Below are positions 30,423 to 42,306 of a stretch of 64,000 bases of DNA, in pieces. The DNA lies in NCBI GenBank assembly GCA_904066235.2, contig CAJFCV020000004.1, forward strand, positions 1,426,001 through 1,490,000. The letters run 5' to 3'. Source of the stretch: Bursaphelenchus xylophilus (taxonomy: Eukaryota; Nematoda; Chromadorea; Rhabditida; Aphelenchoididae). The position numbers and the translations under genes were made by a program. A model generated the notes under the pieces. The model did no database searches, was not told the origin of the DNA, and worked only from the letters and a program-made list of their open reading frames with translations. The stretch's first letter is position 1, and each line of letters opens with the position of its first letter.

Positions 30423-30870
30423 AATTTTGTGTAACATACTACCAGTAAATCCTTTCCGAAAAACCACCCTTTGATGATTTCAAATTCGTCATGCATAGTT
30501 TGGGTAACAGGTTTTTTTATACCGCTTGATAGTTCATTAACTATATTTCCGCCACTGATTTAGTTCTTCCTGTTGCCTCTTCCGATTACGCAGTACTCCG
30601 CCATCTCTTAGCATCATGTTGCGACCTTAATTGCGCCCTCGTTTCGCCGGTAAATTGAGACGGCCAGCACGTCCGCACTTTGTGTTTTTTTGGGAAAGTA
30701 TTTGAGGATTTGGGCCCGATGAAAAGGGCCGGCCGAATTGCCCCCAGGTAATACCCATTCACCCTCGAAACGGGGCCTCGTTATTCTTACCGATGGGGTG
30801 AATAGACGGAGGCTGATTCGGGCATTGGGGACGTGGGATTTGGTGGAGGGTGTTTGGTGTTTGCAGAATT

Positions 30871-31027
30871 ATCAGACTGTCGGGGAAATAATGAGCGCTA
30901 TGTTACCGCGCCGATCGCGTCGCTGCAGTGAAAAGCAATCTGTTTTTGGCAGACACAATTCATTTACTCGGCGGCGATGCGATTCTCGATCCGACAGAAT
31001 GCTCATTATTTCCCCGACAAACTTATA
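30871..31027. mobile_element. Family B MITE (GTCGGGAAAATAATGAGC termini)
   Basis: Family B is about 155 bp with TATCAGTCTGTCGGGAAAAT ends and inner GCATCGCCGCCGAGAAAATG-like arms. Here ATCAGACTGTCGGGG to CCCCGACAAACTTAT. Confidence 0.8.
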
Positions 31028-31262
31028 TGAGCATGTGTAGACAAACTCTCTGTGTACTGAATGGAACCCTAATTATAAGAGCTTGTATTTTCGGCAAGTG
31101 TTCGAAATTCTATGCTTTGATTTATCAAGCTTTTATAGGCTTGATCCCTCTGGATCTCATGTCATTTTCCAAAATTTTTAGCCATTACTTTATATCGGTG
31201 AGAGAGCTGCGCCGGGATTAAAGGAATAAACATCGCCTTTGCAGAAGGATGTTCATCGTTTT

Positions 31263-31414
31263 ATCAGTCTGTCGGGAAAATAATGAGCACCATGTAGCTC
31301 CGCTAATCGCGTCGCTGAACTTAAAACCGTTGATTTTGCCGCGACACAATTCATTTTCTCAACGGTGATGCGGTTTTCGATGCGACAGAGGGCTCATTAT
31401 TTTCCCGACGGACA
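31263..31414. mobile_element. Family B MITE
   Basis: TATCAGTCTGTCGGG to CCCGACGGACATA. Confidence 0.8.
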
Positions 31415-31911
31415 TAAAGCGATTTGATTTTCCTCCCACATTTTCCGCCTACCCGACATACCACAAACAACTTCAAAATTACAAATTTTTCCAAACTTCT
31501 CAAATCTTAATCTCCAATAAATAATTCATCCCGTCGCCTTATCCCAGCGCCATTTTCGCATCATGTCCACTATAGTCGAGAGTGCTGCAGACTCTCTTGC
31601 GTGACCTGTGATTAAATTTACAACGCCCGAGTCTTCGGATTCCGTTTTTTCTCGACTATTTTTTGTTGACCATCGCTCGCTGAATGCGTGCTAATTTGGG
31701 CCTTTTCGGGGTTTTGAGGGATTATGTAGTTGATATTAAGAGAGGGGAAGGTGTGTGTTTACTGGGGTAAATATCAGTTGTTTTGCCGAGGAACCACTTC
31801 CATGTTTTTTATATAGTCAAGGTGAACAGGGAGGTAAATTAAATTTAGTATCATTTTTGGGTATTTGAGTCCTTCAAAATCCAAGAAGGCATTGAAATGT
31901 GGTGCTCGGAC
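31415..31911. other. No recognised feature
   Basis: Non-coding, non-repetitive to my eye; CTCTCTTGCG and polypyrimidine tracts only. Confidence 0.4.
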
Positions 31912-32172
31912 TACAGTGGAGGACCTGAGCCAGTGGCAAAAAACGTACCATTTTGCAGCCAGGAGTATCAAAAAATGTAGCGAAATACCTCCCTCTCCAA
32001 GTAAAAAAACCTCCGATTTCAAAAGCGCGCCCGCTCTTTTTGTGAGGGTGAGGGCGCGCCATTCAAAACGAAGTTTTTTCAGTTGAAAAGGGAAACATTT
32101 TGCCATGTTTTCTGATGCTTTCCGGATGCAAAATGATACGTTTTTTGCCATGGGATCAGGTCCTCCACTGCA
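31912..32172. mobile_element. MITE family A copy, intergenic
   Basis: TACAGTGGAGGACC to GGTCCTCCACTGCA. Confidence 0.82.
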
Positions 32173-32236
32173 TATAAAATTTGGAGACAAATTAAGATCA
32201 AAAGTCGTTGCGGTATATAGTATGGAAATGTCTTTC

Positions 32237-32545
32237 GGGTCCCAACTTTTCGGGTCGACGACAGTTCGGGTCGGCGCAAAATCTGTACGAGGCCTGTGGA
32301 AGCCGTTGAACACTCGGCGGACGTTCGGCGAAGACTCGGCTGAGACTTATAACATGACCATTTTCTCTAAATTTAGCTATTTCTGACTCTGGTTTTCTTA
32401 ATCCTGAGTTAGACCAAGACCAAAACTTACTCCAAAAAAATGAAAATCCGTAATTTTTATCCATGTATTGTTGCAGTAATACATGCAAAATACCTCAAGC
32501 AAGGCCACAAACTATCCCAGGCCTTGATCAATCTAATTTACGGAT
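32237..32545 (-). repeat. Family E (CGACAGTTCGGGTC) element, partial
   Basis: CTTTTCGGGTCGACGACAG start, then GAGGCCTGTGGAAGCCGTTG and CTTCGCCGAACG-type text; related to 49040-49930. Confidence 0.65.
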
Positions 32546-32559
32546 TTTGCAACTGGGTG

Positions 32560-33568
32560 AGTTCCGCCACTGTAAATGATGACCGGGTTTCCTTATCTTG
32601 TCACAAAAAACAAATTACCAGCATTTTTTGCCATCTATATACGATTATCTTATCGTGATCATTACCTTCCTTGCTTAACCCTCGCTATTCCCATTATGAC
32701 ACTAGGTCTTTGATCCTCAATATTCCGACTATTTATACATTCCTTTCTTTCGCAAAAGGTCTATTATCATGCCTCAGCATGTTGCAACAATTCTCTATCA
32801 GACTCACAAACCACTGCTTGAAAAGATTGCGAAACCCGGGATAATTGCCCCGCCATACTCAGCCGGGGGAAAATAATTGCCCTCGAGGGATTTCTACCTT
32901 CCATGATTTTGCGAGAGTGACCCTCATGGTCCCAGGACAACATACATGTATTTTTTCGGGGATCATGATTACTTTTATATCGTTTTTACGCACTTTGTAC
33001 TATATATTCGTTCCGTGTTGAGTATAATCTACAAGTGAGCTATTATTTTGAAGTTTTCACCAACTCATGGCAGTTTAAAGTTTTCGTGAATGAGTAAAAA
33101 GTAATTGTAATCACAATACATTTCTTGAAGGTCACATGTGGCAGTGAGCGATGGGAACTGGTGCTTCCACAACACGTGTGCAGCGGATCTCCGCCGATTC
33201 GAACAGTGCTCAACAGTAAGTCGATTATAATGGCTGTGGCAAAATGCCATGGAGGGGAATCTATATGGGGACAAGTGGAAATTGTCGTCGGTTTATAAGC
33301 ACTTTTCATATTCGGTCGCTCTGGTTCTGAGCGCATGAAATGGACTAATCAAAAAAGGACATTACTTTTTACCAGGCACTTTTTTTAATGTTTTTGAATG
33401 CAGCAAAATGAACATGATATAGCTAAAGGAAAGTATGAAGGCCAAATTTAAGATTAAAAGTATGGGAAAAAGTCTATGATTCAAAGAGCAGTCAAGGTTG
33501 TACTTGATGGTGGCGTTTTTCTCCCAAAGGATATCCAAAAACGAGTGTTTTTTCAAACAACGATAGGT
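32560..33568. other. No recognised feature
   Basis: AT-rich intergenic sequence; short ORFs without splice signals. Confidence 0.4.
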
Positions 33569-33692
33569 ATCAGTCTGTCGAAAAAATAATGAGCCGAGAA
33601 AATGAAGTGCCGCGACAAAATGAAGCTGCTTTTCACCTGAGCGGCACGATCGACGCAGCCACTTTGCTCATCATTTTCCCGACAGACTGATA
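33569..33692. mobile_element. Family B MITE, short form
   Basis: TATCAGTCTGTCG to CCCGACAGACTGATA, 124 bp. Confidence 0.8.
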
Positions 33693-34089
33693 ATTTTTGT
33701 TGGCACTGCAATGTTTTATATGAACGCTTGGTTGATTTCATTCTGATCAGAAAGCGTAGGCACTCCAATCAGATCCCGGAAATTTCTAGAGGGCCTGAGG
33801 TTTGAGCGGGCTGGAATTATGAAAATTTGGAGAGTCCCGGGCTGGACCGTTTTGTCAAAGAGGGTCGAATAAAACCACTCGTTGTCAATGGCCAAAATAC
33901 AACTTTGGGACTGTTTTTTTATGACTTGATGATGACTTATTGTTAGTAAATATCAAGTGAGATACTAGTACTAAAAGTTCTAAACAATTTGTTGGCGTGT
34001 CTGTACAGTGAAAAAAAACATTTAAATATCTTAAAGATTACCTTGTCCCCTTTTACCATTTTTCTCCGATAATGACTACTTTTTTACAG
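33693..34089. other. Possible 5' region of the coiled-coil gene
   Basis: Ends in a TTTTTTACAG acceptor at 34089. The exon that should supply the first two bases of the split codon was not found here. Confidence 0.35.
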
Positions 34090-37000
34090 TAAGAAAGCCC
34101 CATCCGCTTTGAATCATGCACGAAGGCCCAGCTTGGGTGCTATTAATGACAGGCCTCGCAGAAATGGAGTAAGTTTTTACACACTTATGTTTTGCTCCAT
34201 AGCAGAATCCAAATACCTTTACTAACACAATCTTCTAGAAGCAGCTGGACGCAAAGGTTAACGAAGACGAGCTGGAGCAAGAAAATAAGATCCAAAATGT
34301 CATAATGGAGCATAAACGACATGAAGTTGAGGAATTTGTGGAAGGATTGAAAAGAGAGGTGAATAATAAAAAAATGGGATTTCTTTTCCACATCGTATTT
34401 TACCACCTCGATTTCAGATCACAACTCTAGAGCTGAAGAATCGAGAGCTTCGCGAAGAAGTCAGCTGGCTAAAGGAGCAGTTGGGCGGGGCTCCCGAACT
34501 ACCGAGTGCTTTCTCTACCGCCAAAATAAAACCGAATGGCATTAGCGGTGATCTGAAGGCAATGTATGTGGAACTGCTCGATAAGTATGATGAGCTGGTA
34601 AGGCGACTTTTAATTTGCAATAGATAGACCTCTTTTACATTACGTATGTAGAAAAAAGTCAGAAATGAGGTCAGTGAGATCTCAGATTTGACATCAAGAA
34701 TATCGGTTGTACATAGTATATGGCTCGGGGAGCCATATACTAAAATCCAAAAAATGTGTCATTATGACACCCATTTAAAATGTGCCAATAGTAAAAATAA
34801 CAGCAGTATGTGGCAGTAGTACTCCTTGGAGCACCCACAAAAAAATCGAAGTTCAAAACTTTTGCAATGCTCAATTTGTACGACGGATTTTCTGGATTTT
34901 CTGGTTTTTCACTTTTTTTTTATTTTTTTCGCATCCACAAACTTTGTAGTGCCGGAATTTTTTTTGACGTGCTCTGTGGCGTACTTCTAGCCATATAGGG
35001 CCCTTATTTATACCGATGGCACATTTTAAAACTGTGTCATCATGACACATTTTATCGACACACAAAGATTTATAAGTCCCGAGCCATAATATTTATGATT
35101 TTTTGCAGAAGAAAGAAACCAACTCGATAAAAAACACGTCTCAAAAGCAGATCTCTGAACTTCAAAGCGAACTGAAAGAGCAGACCGAAAGATACCAAAC
35201 CAAAGTCAAGTTTGAGCAGGAGATTCGAGAGAGAATGGAGGGTAAGTGCCTAAACAGATCCGCAATACTCTGGACCTTTCAGAGGTCATCCGTGAGCATC
35301 TCGGCGAGGACTACTTGTTTGGGGTGCGGAGTTCAGTGGCGAGAGATTCGAGTGCCTCGGTGAGTTCCAATTCCTCGATCGAGTTGAAGCCGTTGTGCCG
35401 GAACTTCCTGCCGAAGGGAGGGAGAATGGTAAGTTTTCAACAGTTGGGCAGCCTATCGTTTTTCTAGCATATAATGCTAGAAAAATGCAATTCCTGCGGA
35501 AATATGATCGTATTTTCAGAGCACACCGCTTACGGACAGCGACGAGACGTTGAATGGAAGGCAGCTTGAAAGCTATGTCACCGACAAGCCACTGCCTCCA
35601 ATCGCCCCGCGAAACAGTTTGAATGGGTTTGGACCGGCGAACGGGCTGGACTTGAGTCGGGTAAGCATTCTACAGGGTTTAATCACCACAAGGTCCCATT
35701 TGTAATCATGTGAGAAGGCTAACAATGGAATTACTGCGAGTGCGCGCTCAGATTTGGATGAAACTTGGCACAAATTCAGTATAATTTTTTCTAAGACATA
35801 TGCGAGAATCCTAGTTCGCGCTTTGCAGAAAAGAAGGAGATTTTTAGGTCGAAAGCTGGAAAAAATGTAACGCCGTTTTGCAAATTTGGCGTAAGAGTTT
35901 CGGGCCTGCAAACATGCTTCCAGAAAAAAGTATCTCTCTGGCCGCTTTCCGCGTGTCGCCCACTCTCTCAGCGTCAAAAATCGTTCCAAATCTCGGCTGC
36001 ACATGCAAAGGGCGGGCTAAAACTATCGGGAATTGATCTATCTCCTATGCCTGACGTGTGTGCAAAGTTGGAAGAAAATCTGAGCGCCGCACTTGAAAAT
36101 GTTTCCTTGTTTTAAATAATAGGGCGTAGTCATCAGAAACTCCACCATTTTGCGACCATACGAGAAAGTGACGTAAATTTACTGAAAAACTTAAAAATCT
36201 TGTTTGCCTTTGCCAAAAACTCCAAGCATTACCCACAAACAATATCAACCAAATATCCAACCGTTTTGTTGTTGGTAATTTGCTGCAACTCCCCTTTTTT
36301 CAGCCGAACGACAGCCCCCTCCCCAACGAACGCCCCTCAACGTCTTCGGCGTTGGAGCAGCGATCGAGGCGGACCAGAAGAGATACATTGGAAGGTAAGG
36401 GCTTCGTTCACTTTCATTCCAATCTTTTAGAACTTACTGTCAGCGAGAATGACCTCAAATCTTCAAATGCAATGTTCCGAAGGCCAACCGAGTCAAGGCA
36501 GCGGAGGCTGAAGAGCCGGGAACGGCGCTATAATGAGAGTCAACGGAACGCTCAAGCAGCTCGAGGAGAGTCCATGGAGATTGAAGTGGAGAGTATTACG
36601 AGTAATGAGGTAACTGGTGTTTTTGTTGCAATAAGAAATTTCAAGTTAAACAGGGATCTAGAGCATATTTATGGCCAAAAAATTGGCCTCAAATCCAGCG
36701 TTAACCTAGATAAAGATCAGACATTTCAAGTTAAGGTTTTGAGTCTGGCCATTTTTCATGGGTACGATAACAAAAACGCTTATGAAAAAATCATTTTTTG
36801 CCTTATTAGAAAGTGGCAGGAAAGGCTACAATGTAATCAAAATTTAGGTCATAAAACTTTTAGCTGCCGACTCTCTTCGGTTTTCGTCCTCTTTTGCTTG
36901 AAAAAATTGCTGAATAATTTTTTTCATATGTCGGGAAAATAATGAGCCCTCTGTCGCATCCAAAATCGCATCACCGCCGGGAAAATGAATTGTCTCCTGA

Positions 37001-37877
37001 TAAAATCAAACCGCCTTTCAGTTCAGCGATGCGACTGTCGCAGTGACATTTCGCTCATTATTTTCCCGACGGACTGATATTTCAGCGAATACGGTAACAA
37101 TCATAAATAGTTAATTTTGGTCTACCTCTTAAAATTTTTTGGAAAACCCGTAGAAAATTGTCACGATGTAAACGCAAGACGTCTTTCATACGGTTCTACT
37201 CGGTTTTCGTCCTCTCTTGCTTGTGAAGATTGTTGAATATCTCGGCAGAGCCGAGCAAAGCTAAGACTTTCAGAAATTGATGTCAGTCTGTCGGGAAAAT
37301 AATGAGCGCTCTTTCGCTGCGCCAATCGCGTCGCTGAAGCGATAATTACAGTGAGGGACCGGATCCAATGGCAAAAAACGTCTCACTTTGCATCTCGGAA
37401 GGGACCAAAATGTCTCCAAACCCTTCCCTTCTGTAAGCTAATTTGAAGAGCCCGCCTTGAAGGAAAGGGCGTGCTTTTCAAAGCGGAGTATTTTAGCTTA
37501 GAGAAGAGAATGGCCTGGAGTCATTTTGGTCCCTTCCGGGATGCAATTTTCTCGGCGGTGATGCGATTTTCGATGCGACATAGTGCTCATTATTTTCCCG
37601 ACAAACTGATATCTGGCCTAGACGGACCTTACATACATAATTTCAAGAAAATTTAAGTATTGTGTCCCAAACCAAACATCTCAAATTTCAGAACTTTGCC
37701 GACGCCGAGGACGTGGACGAGATCCTCAACGTCTCCATTCCCTCGCTGGCTTCCATTCGACATTCCGGCGACAGTGTGACGCCCGTGGAGCGCTTCACTC
37801 GGCTCTCTACGTCGGCCAAGAGCCGCGATTCCGGCTTCCTGGGGGATACCGTGGGCGAACGAACGGCGGTTCGATAA
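34090..37877 (+). CDS. Coiled-coil protein with disordered Ser/Arg-rich tail (5' incomplete, 9 exons seen, 417 aa)
   Basis: Exons: 34090-34168, 34239-34358, 34418-34597, 35109-35241, 35283-35428, 35520-35660, 36304-36394, 36431-36609, 37692-37877 (TAA). Frames join through phase 0 and phase 1 introns. The first exon enters in mid-codon, so an upstream exon is missing or the start is the in-frame Met of exon 2 (VIMEHKRHE). Exons 2-4 are heptad-like coiled coil (LKNRELREEVSWLKEQL, YVELLDKYDEL, ISELQSELKEQ). The rest is low-complexity, with RRPSLG, RSRRTRRDT and RQRRLKSRERR basic patches. It ends SVTPVERFTRLSTSAKSRDSGFLG before a short tail. Introns of 41 nt (35242-35282) and 36 nt (36395-36430) are typical of nematodes. 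It is probably a cytoskeletal or centrosomal scaffold; the YxELLxKYxEL pattern recalls CDR2-like proteins, but this is weak. Confidence 0.75.
34717..35089. repeat. Inverted-repeat element family D in an intron of the coiled-coil gene
   Basis: TATATGGCTCGGGG to GGGACTTATAAATC complement. It lies between exons 34418-34597 and 35109-35241, ending about 20 nt from the acceptor. Confidence 0.8.
35725..36107 (+). mobile_element. Family C element in an intron of the coiled-coil gene
   Basis: AATTACTGCGAGTGCGCGCTC start, AGTTCGCGCTTTGCAG, end TGAGCGCCGCACTTG; between exons ending 35660 and starting 36304. Confidence 0.75.
36927..37080. mobile_element. Family B MITE in the last intron of the coiled-coil gene
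   Basis: TATGTCGGGAAAATAATG to CCCGACGGACTGATAT. Confidence 0.8.
37283..37612. mobile_element. Family B MITE interrupted by a family A copy
   Basis: TCAGTCTGTCGGGAAAAT at the left, CCCGACAAACTGATAT at the right, diverged family A at 37347-37552 inside. Confidence 0.75.
37347..37552. mobile_element. Diverged MITE family A copy nested in a family B element
   Basis: It starts TACAGTGAGGGACC and shows degenerate A-type arms (GTGCTTTTCAAAGCGGAG), but lacks the right terminus. Both sides resume family B sequence. Confidence 0.7.
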
Positions 37878-38073
37878 GAAAGATAATTATGTGTAAAGAG
37901 AAATATCGTGCAATATGTTGTGTCTTTCAGTACAATGCCCTACAACGAGCGGCGTTTTCGTCGTTGATTTGCCAAGAAGAAGAAGATACGATAGCTGTTT
38001 TTTTTTGTCTGAGAATAATGTTTCTTGCAATAATATTGATAGTTCCATGGTTGTAAACAACGTACTTACTTTT

Positions 38074-38079
38074 AATAAA
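38074..38079 (+). terminator. Polyadenylation signal of the coiled-coil gene
   Basis: AATAAA lies about 200 nt after the stop at 37877, giving a plausible 3' UTR before the next repeat. Confidence 0.6.
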
Positions 38080-38227
38080 TGTTTGATGTGCAATTAGTAC
38101 TATGCTGGCATAATAATTCCATGAAATTTTAGTTTGTGCTTTGTTTTAGCAGCTAATATTTTAATAGAATACTATACATGAGTTTTGCCAAGGAGAAACT
38201 AAAATGCTGAGAATGGGCGGACAGACA

Positions 38228-38383
38228 TCAGTCTGCCGGGAAAATAATGAGCACAAAGTCGCTCCGGCGATCACGTCGCTGAAGTGGAAATCAGTATGAT
38301 TTTGTCGCGACACAATTCTTTTTCTCGGCGGTGATGCGATTTTCCATGCCACAGAGTGTTCATTAATTTCCCGACAGACCGAC
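38228..38383. mobile_element. Family B MITE
   Basis: ATCAGTCTGCCGGGAAAAT to CCCGACAGACCGACA. Confidence 0.8.
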
Positions 38384-38384
38384 A

Positions 38385-38621
38385 TGCAGTGGGGGACCTG
38401 ATCTGATACAGTGGCAAAAAACGTACGATTTTGCATCCGGGAAGCATCAAAAAGGTGGCGAAACGCTTCCCTCTCCAAGTGAAAAGACTCTGGCTTGAAG
38501 GGGCGCGCTGTTGAAATCGGAGTTTTTTCACTTGGAGAGGGAGGTATTTTGCTACACGTTTTGATGCTTCCCGGATGCAAAATGGAACTTTTTTTGCCAC
38601 TGGATCAGGTCCCCCACGGTA
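38385..38621. mobile_element. MITE family A copy adjoining a family B element
   Basis: TGCAGTGGGGGACC to CCCCCACGGTA. It begins immediately after the end of family B copy 38228-38383. Confidence 0.8.
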
Positions 38622-38797
38622 AACACTTTTTGGCCATATCTATGCTGATTTCTCTTGGAAAAGGTTAATTTTTTGTCGTAAAGCAATCCCCTACAGTAGA
38701 AGTCAGGCTTCTATTTTGCGGAGATAATGAGCAGTTTTACCCCGGTAAAACTGCTCATTTCTAAAAACGCCATATAAAAATGACGCATATTACTATT

Positions 38798-38955
38798 ATC
38801 AGGCAGTCGGGAAAATAATGAGAACAATGTCGTTGCTCCGGTCACGTCGCCGAAGTAAACAGCAATTTGATTTTGCCGCGATAAAATTCATTTTCTTGGC
38901 CTCAATGCGATTTTCCATGCGATAGAATGCTCATTATTTCCCCGACAGACTGATA
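38798..38955. mobile_element. Family B MITE
   Basis: ATCAGGCAGTCGGGAAAAT to CCCCGACAGACTGATAT. Confidence 0.8.
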
Positions 38956-39540
38956 TATTCTGGAAAGTAAAAATATAAATTTATGAAAAAGTTCTATGAA
39001 AGCCGGAGTGTCCCACTCCAAGAACTCCTTGATTTATGTCCATCATTCCACAGAATTTATGTTTTATGTTTCCCTGTAAAGTTCCCACTATCTTCCCGAT
39101 CTGACAGCCCACTCATTTGCACTTGGCGAACCCCTAAAACTCCTGTTTACTTCCCGAGAAACCATTTCCCAATAGTGACCCGGCCCTTTACAATGGGCAC
39201 GGAGAAAGTTTCTCGCGTAAATAGTCGGTGGAAGAGAGAACGGTTTCCTCTGACTTTGATGACCTCGGATTGATCCGTTCCCTTTGCCCAACTTCCTACG
39301 CACTTGCAAGTAATTAGGGTCTGAGCTGGTAATTAGCGGCCCAAGAGTGGGTGAGAAGGAATGTTGCTGATTGCATAGTAAACCACAACATGATGTGGGA
39401 GAAAGGCAAGATGGAAGGGTCAAATATAGCAAAACAAGATGTCTTTTTGCAATCTCAAAGGAAAAAGGAGGATGAAAATTAATTCTTTTTTGTAGGCTTC
39501 AAAATGTGATATACAGATCATGTCAAGGATTGGAACAAAT
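38956..39540. other. No recognised feature
   Basis: Overlapping short frames on both strands; nothing gene-like. Confidence 0.4.
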
Positions 39541-39578
39541 TATCAGTTTGTCGGGAAAATAATGAGCACAGACTGATA
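39541..39578. mobile_element. Family B minimal remnant, ends only
   Basis: TATCAGTTTGTCGGGAAAAT directly followed by AATGAGCACAGACTGATA: the two ends joined with almost no interior. Confidence 0.65.
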
Positions 39579-39847
39579 CCACATGCAACAGTGTACAATA
39601 TTTTGTAATACCGTAAATTTTCGAATGCCAAAAGCCTGTGTATGGCTTTCGTGATGGCTTGGAAATCCACAGGTAAAGAGTTTAATGTGCGAGGCCTTGG
39701 ATACTTAGTTTTCAACTCCTCCCTGATCAACTAAGGCCATAGATCTTGATAAAAACTTCAAGTCTCGCTTAAAAGTTTGGACCTGAAGTCCGGCGACATT
39801 CCGGAACGAATAGTACATACTCTAGTTCCAATTTTATTTCTACGCTT

Positions 39848-39990
39848 CGAATTGAGCTTACGCTGACGGTAAGGCCTGGAATCCATTGTGATGTGTGGCT
39901 ACTGCCCCAGACAAAGCCGTTTATCCCCGCGACGGCAGGGTTGGACAGAAAAACCGACCGCTCTTCGGGAAGAAAATACCGGATTCCGTT
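39848..39990 (-). repeat. Repeat pair member L1 (exon-like)
   Basis: On the minus strand an open frame reads SRRAVGFSVQPCRRGDK; the partner at 61984-62125 reads SRRAVGFSVHPCRRGHK. The flanks are not similar. Confidence 0.5.
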
Positions 39991-40151
39991 GAAGCGAATT
40001 CAAATTCAATTTGAATTTTATTATCAATCTATCGGCAAAATAATTATCAATTTTTTTTGCTAGAGCTGTGAGGACACGGCTATGACATACTCTAGGCGTC
40101 CGTAGCCAATTGCAGAAGAGCTGAGTTCCGTCGCCTAGTGCAATATGCACT

Positions 40152-40308
40152 TCAGTTTGTCAGGAAAATACTGAGCATTCTGTCGCATCGAAAGTTGCAT
40201 CGCCTCCGAGGAAATTAATTGTGCCGCACCAAAATCAACTTTTTTATGCTTCAGCGGCGCGGTCAGCGCAGTGACATTGTGCTTATTATTTTTCCGACAG
40301 ACTGATAT
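40152..40308. mobile_element. Family B MITE
   Basis: TCAGTTTGTCAGGAAAAT to TCCGACAGACTGATAT. Confidence 0.8.
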
Positions 40309-41036
40309 TCAAATTCAAATCTGAGTGATTTCTATACATAGCCCGGACAAAAAATCTCACACATCTCTTCGAATCTTCTAATTTCATTTTTTACCAAGTC
40401 TCATTTCACCTTCAAACCCATCCAAATTTCATTACTTTGCCTTGAACCCTTACTTCTACTGATGGTCTTTAAAGCCTTAGGCATTCCCTACCGGAAAGGC
40501 ACAATCAATTAAATTTCACTGCAAAAAAGGTGGCACAAGGTCAAGATTTCATCAGAGCGCCAAGGTTTCTGGTGGTTTCGCCTGACATGAATGATTTATT
40601 CGTTGAACCGTTACGTCATCTTCATTCGGCGAATTGTTTTGTGGAAGTTTATCGGAATTCCCCTGGAGGTCATTCTGATGTAAGGTGATTATTTTTTCGA
40701 AAGATTTGTTGGTAAATGTAAAATTGTAATCGTATTGAAATCGCGGATTCAAAGCACAAGGTTGTTGATGGCGAAAATTATGGTTTGCTGTTTGTAATTA
40801 GGGCGTAACGGTAAACATATTGTATGGTGTTTGAGGCTGTAGTTCGTTTCCGATTTTTGATCCGTATCTTTGCGAATTTTGAGAGGGAGAAATAGGGAAA
40901 AAATGTGTAGTAAATGCATATCATATTGAAAAAAATACAGTCTACGCTTGATAGCGCCAAGGAAAGAAAAATCGTACGTTAAAAAAAGTTTTGTTGTAGT
41001 TGTTGTTCCTTCGGCCGAAAAATGACTCTTGCCGAA
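40309..41036. other. Weak minus-strand frame only
   Basis: An open frame ending near 40552 (NSDKLPQNNSPNEDDVTVQR) is Asn/Gln-rich but lacks an acceptor or ATG; otherwise nothing. Confidence 0.25.
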
Positions 41037-41170
41037 CTATCAGCCTGTCGGGAAAATAATGAACATCTGTCGCATAAAAAATTGCACCAACGCCGAGAAA
41101 ATGGATTGGGTCCCGGAAAAATCAAACTGCTTTCGACATCAGCGACGCGATAGGCGCAGCGATATTTCGC
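41037..41170. mobile_element. Family B MITE lacking its right end
   Basis: ACTATCAGCCTGTCGGGAAA to GCGCAGCGATATTTCGC, then family C-like text. Confidence 0.65.
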
Positions 41171-41256
41171 TTTTGCGTACTCCCTAGCCTGTGGAAATTA
41201 TTGATTATCTCGGCCGAGCCGGGCAAAGCGCGAGCTGCGACTTTCAGAAATTGGTG

Positions 41257-41411
41257 TCAGTCTGTCGGGAATATACTAAGCGCTCTGTCGCTGCGCCAAT
41301 CCCGTCGCTGAAGTGAAATTAATTTGATTTTGTCGCACACAATTCATTTCTCGGCGGTGACGCGATTTTCGATGCGACAGAGTGCTCATTATTTTCCCGA
41401 CAAGCTGATAT
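41257..41411. mobile_element. Family B MITE
   Basis: GTCAGTCTGTCGGGAATAT to CCCGACAAGCTGATAT. Its flanks match those of 37283-37612. Confidence 0.8.
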
Positions 41412-41603
41412 CCGGCCTAGGCGGACTTTACAGACAAAACTTCAATAAAATTTAAGTATAACGCCCAAAGCGCTATTGTTTTTGGAACTTGTTGTCCAAG
41501 GTCTACTTTTAGTACGCACAGCGACATTGCGCTCATTATTTTCCCGACAAACTGATAGCCAGCGCTTCACAGCCCAAATTAAGCCTTGCAAATGTAATTT
41601 TTA

Positions 41604-41747
41604 GCAGTCTGTCGGGAAAATTGTGGCGGGTCGGCGCAGCAAAATTTTTCGTCTCCTCACTGTCGCGCGTCAATTTTGCCGCTGCGACTACCATCGCGAT
41701 TCCAAGGCGCTACGAGTCGGCATTATTTTCCCGACAGACATAGCTTC
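41604..41747. mobile_element. Family B variant (GTGGCGGGTCGGCGC)
   Basis: CAGTCTGTCGGGAAAATTG to CCCGACAGACATA. The same variant is at 5798-5953 and, in part, 42887-42990. Confidence 0.7.
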
Positions 41748-42146
41748 AATCGAAATTTTTTGAAAAAAAAAATTTTTAATTTGCAATCCCATAACTCCAA
41801 AAAAGGCGAACCTTTCCGTCTACTCCGACATTTTTAATCAATTTGAATAAGATTTTCTTCCGTCTCCAACAACAAGCGACTCCCGCCGAACCTGTAATAA
41901 ATAACTGTTTTCGAATTTAAAACGTTCCTGTTTTCTTTTGTAGAAGGCACCTGGATGCTGTAAAGACGCTGCTCCAAACAGTTTAAGGAAATGTGACGCC
42001 CACGTAATACAAAAACCGTTTGAGAGAAATAAATAAGACCTTGGATATGGCTTGTATTTACGCCAAAAATATTTTTTTTTGTTTTGGAAGTAGTAAACAA
42101 TGATGTCTGAGCCTGGTATATTAGGAAAAAAGATAATTGGAAAAAT

Positions 42147-42306
42147 ATCAGTCTGTCGGGAAAATAATAAGCACTTTGCCGCATCCAAAAGCGCATCGCC
42201 GCCGAGAAAACGAACTGTGTTGCGGCAAAATCAAATTTCTTTTTTTTCACTTCAGCGACGCGATCGGCGCAGCCCCATTCTGTTCATTATTTTCCCGACA
42301 GAGACA
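42147..42306. mobile_element. Family B MITE
   Basis: TATCAGTCTGTCGGGAAAAT to TTTCCCGACAGAGACA. Confidence 0.78.

Noticed and set aside
30738..31040. 100-codon plus-strand ORF
   Set aside because: It runs through a family B MITE.
36280..36942. 220-codon continuous frame in the coiled-coil gene
   Set aside because: It reads through a GTAAGG donor and TTTTAG acceptor (36-nt intron) and on into intron sequence with a MITE; the spliced reading keeps the frame of neighbouring exons.
40552..40800. Asn/Gln-rich minus-strand frame
   Set aside because: Protein-like composition but no splice sites or start; insufficient for a gene call.
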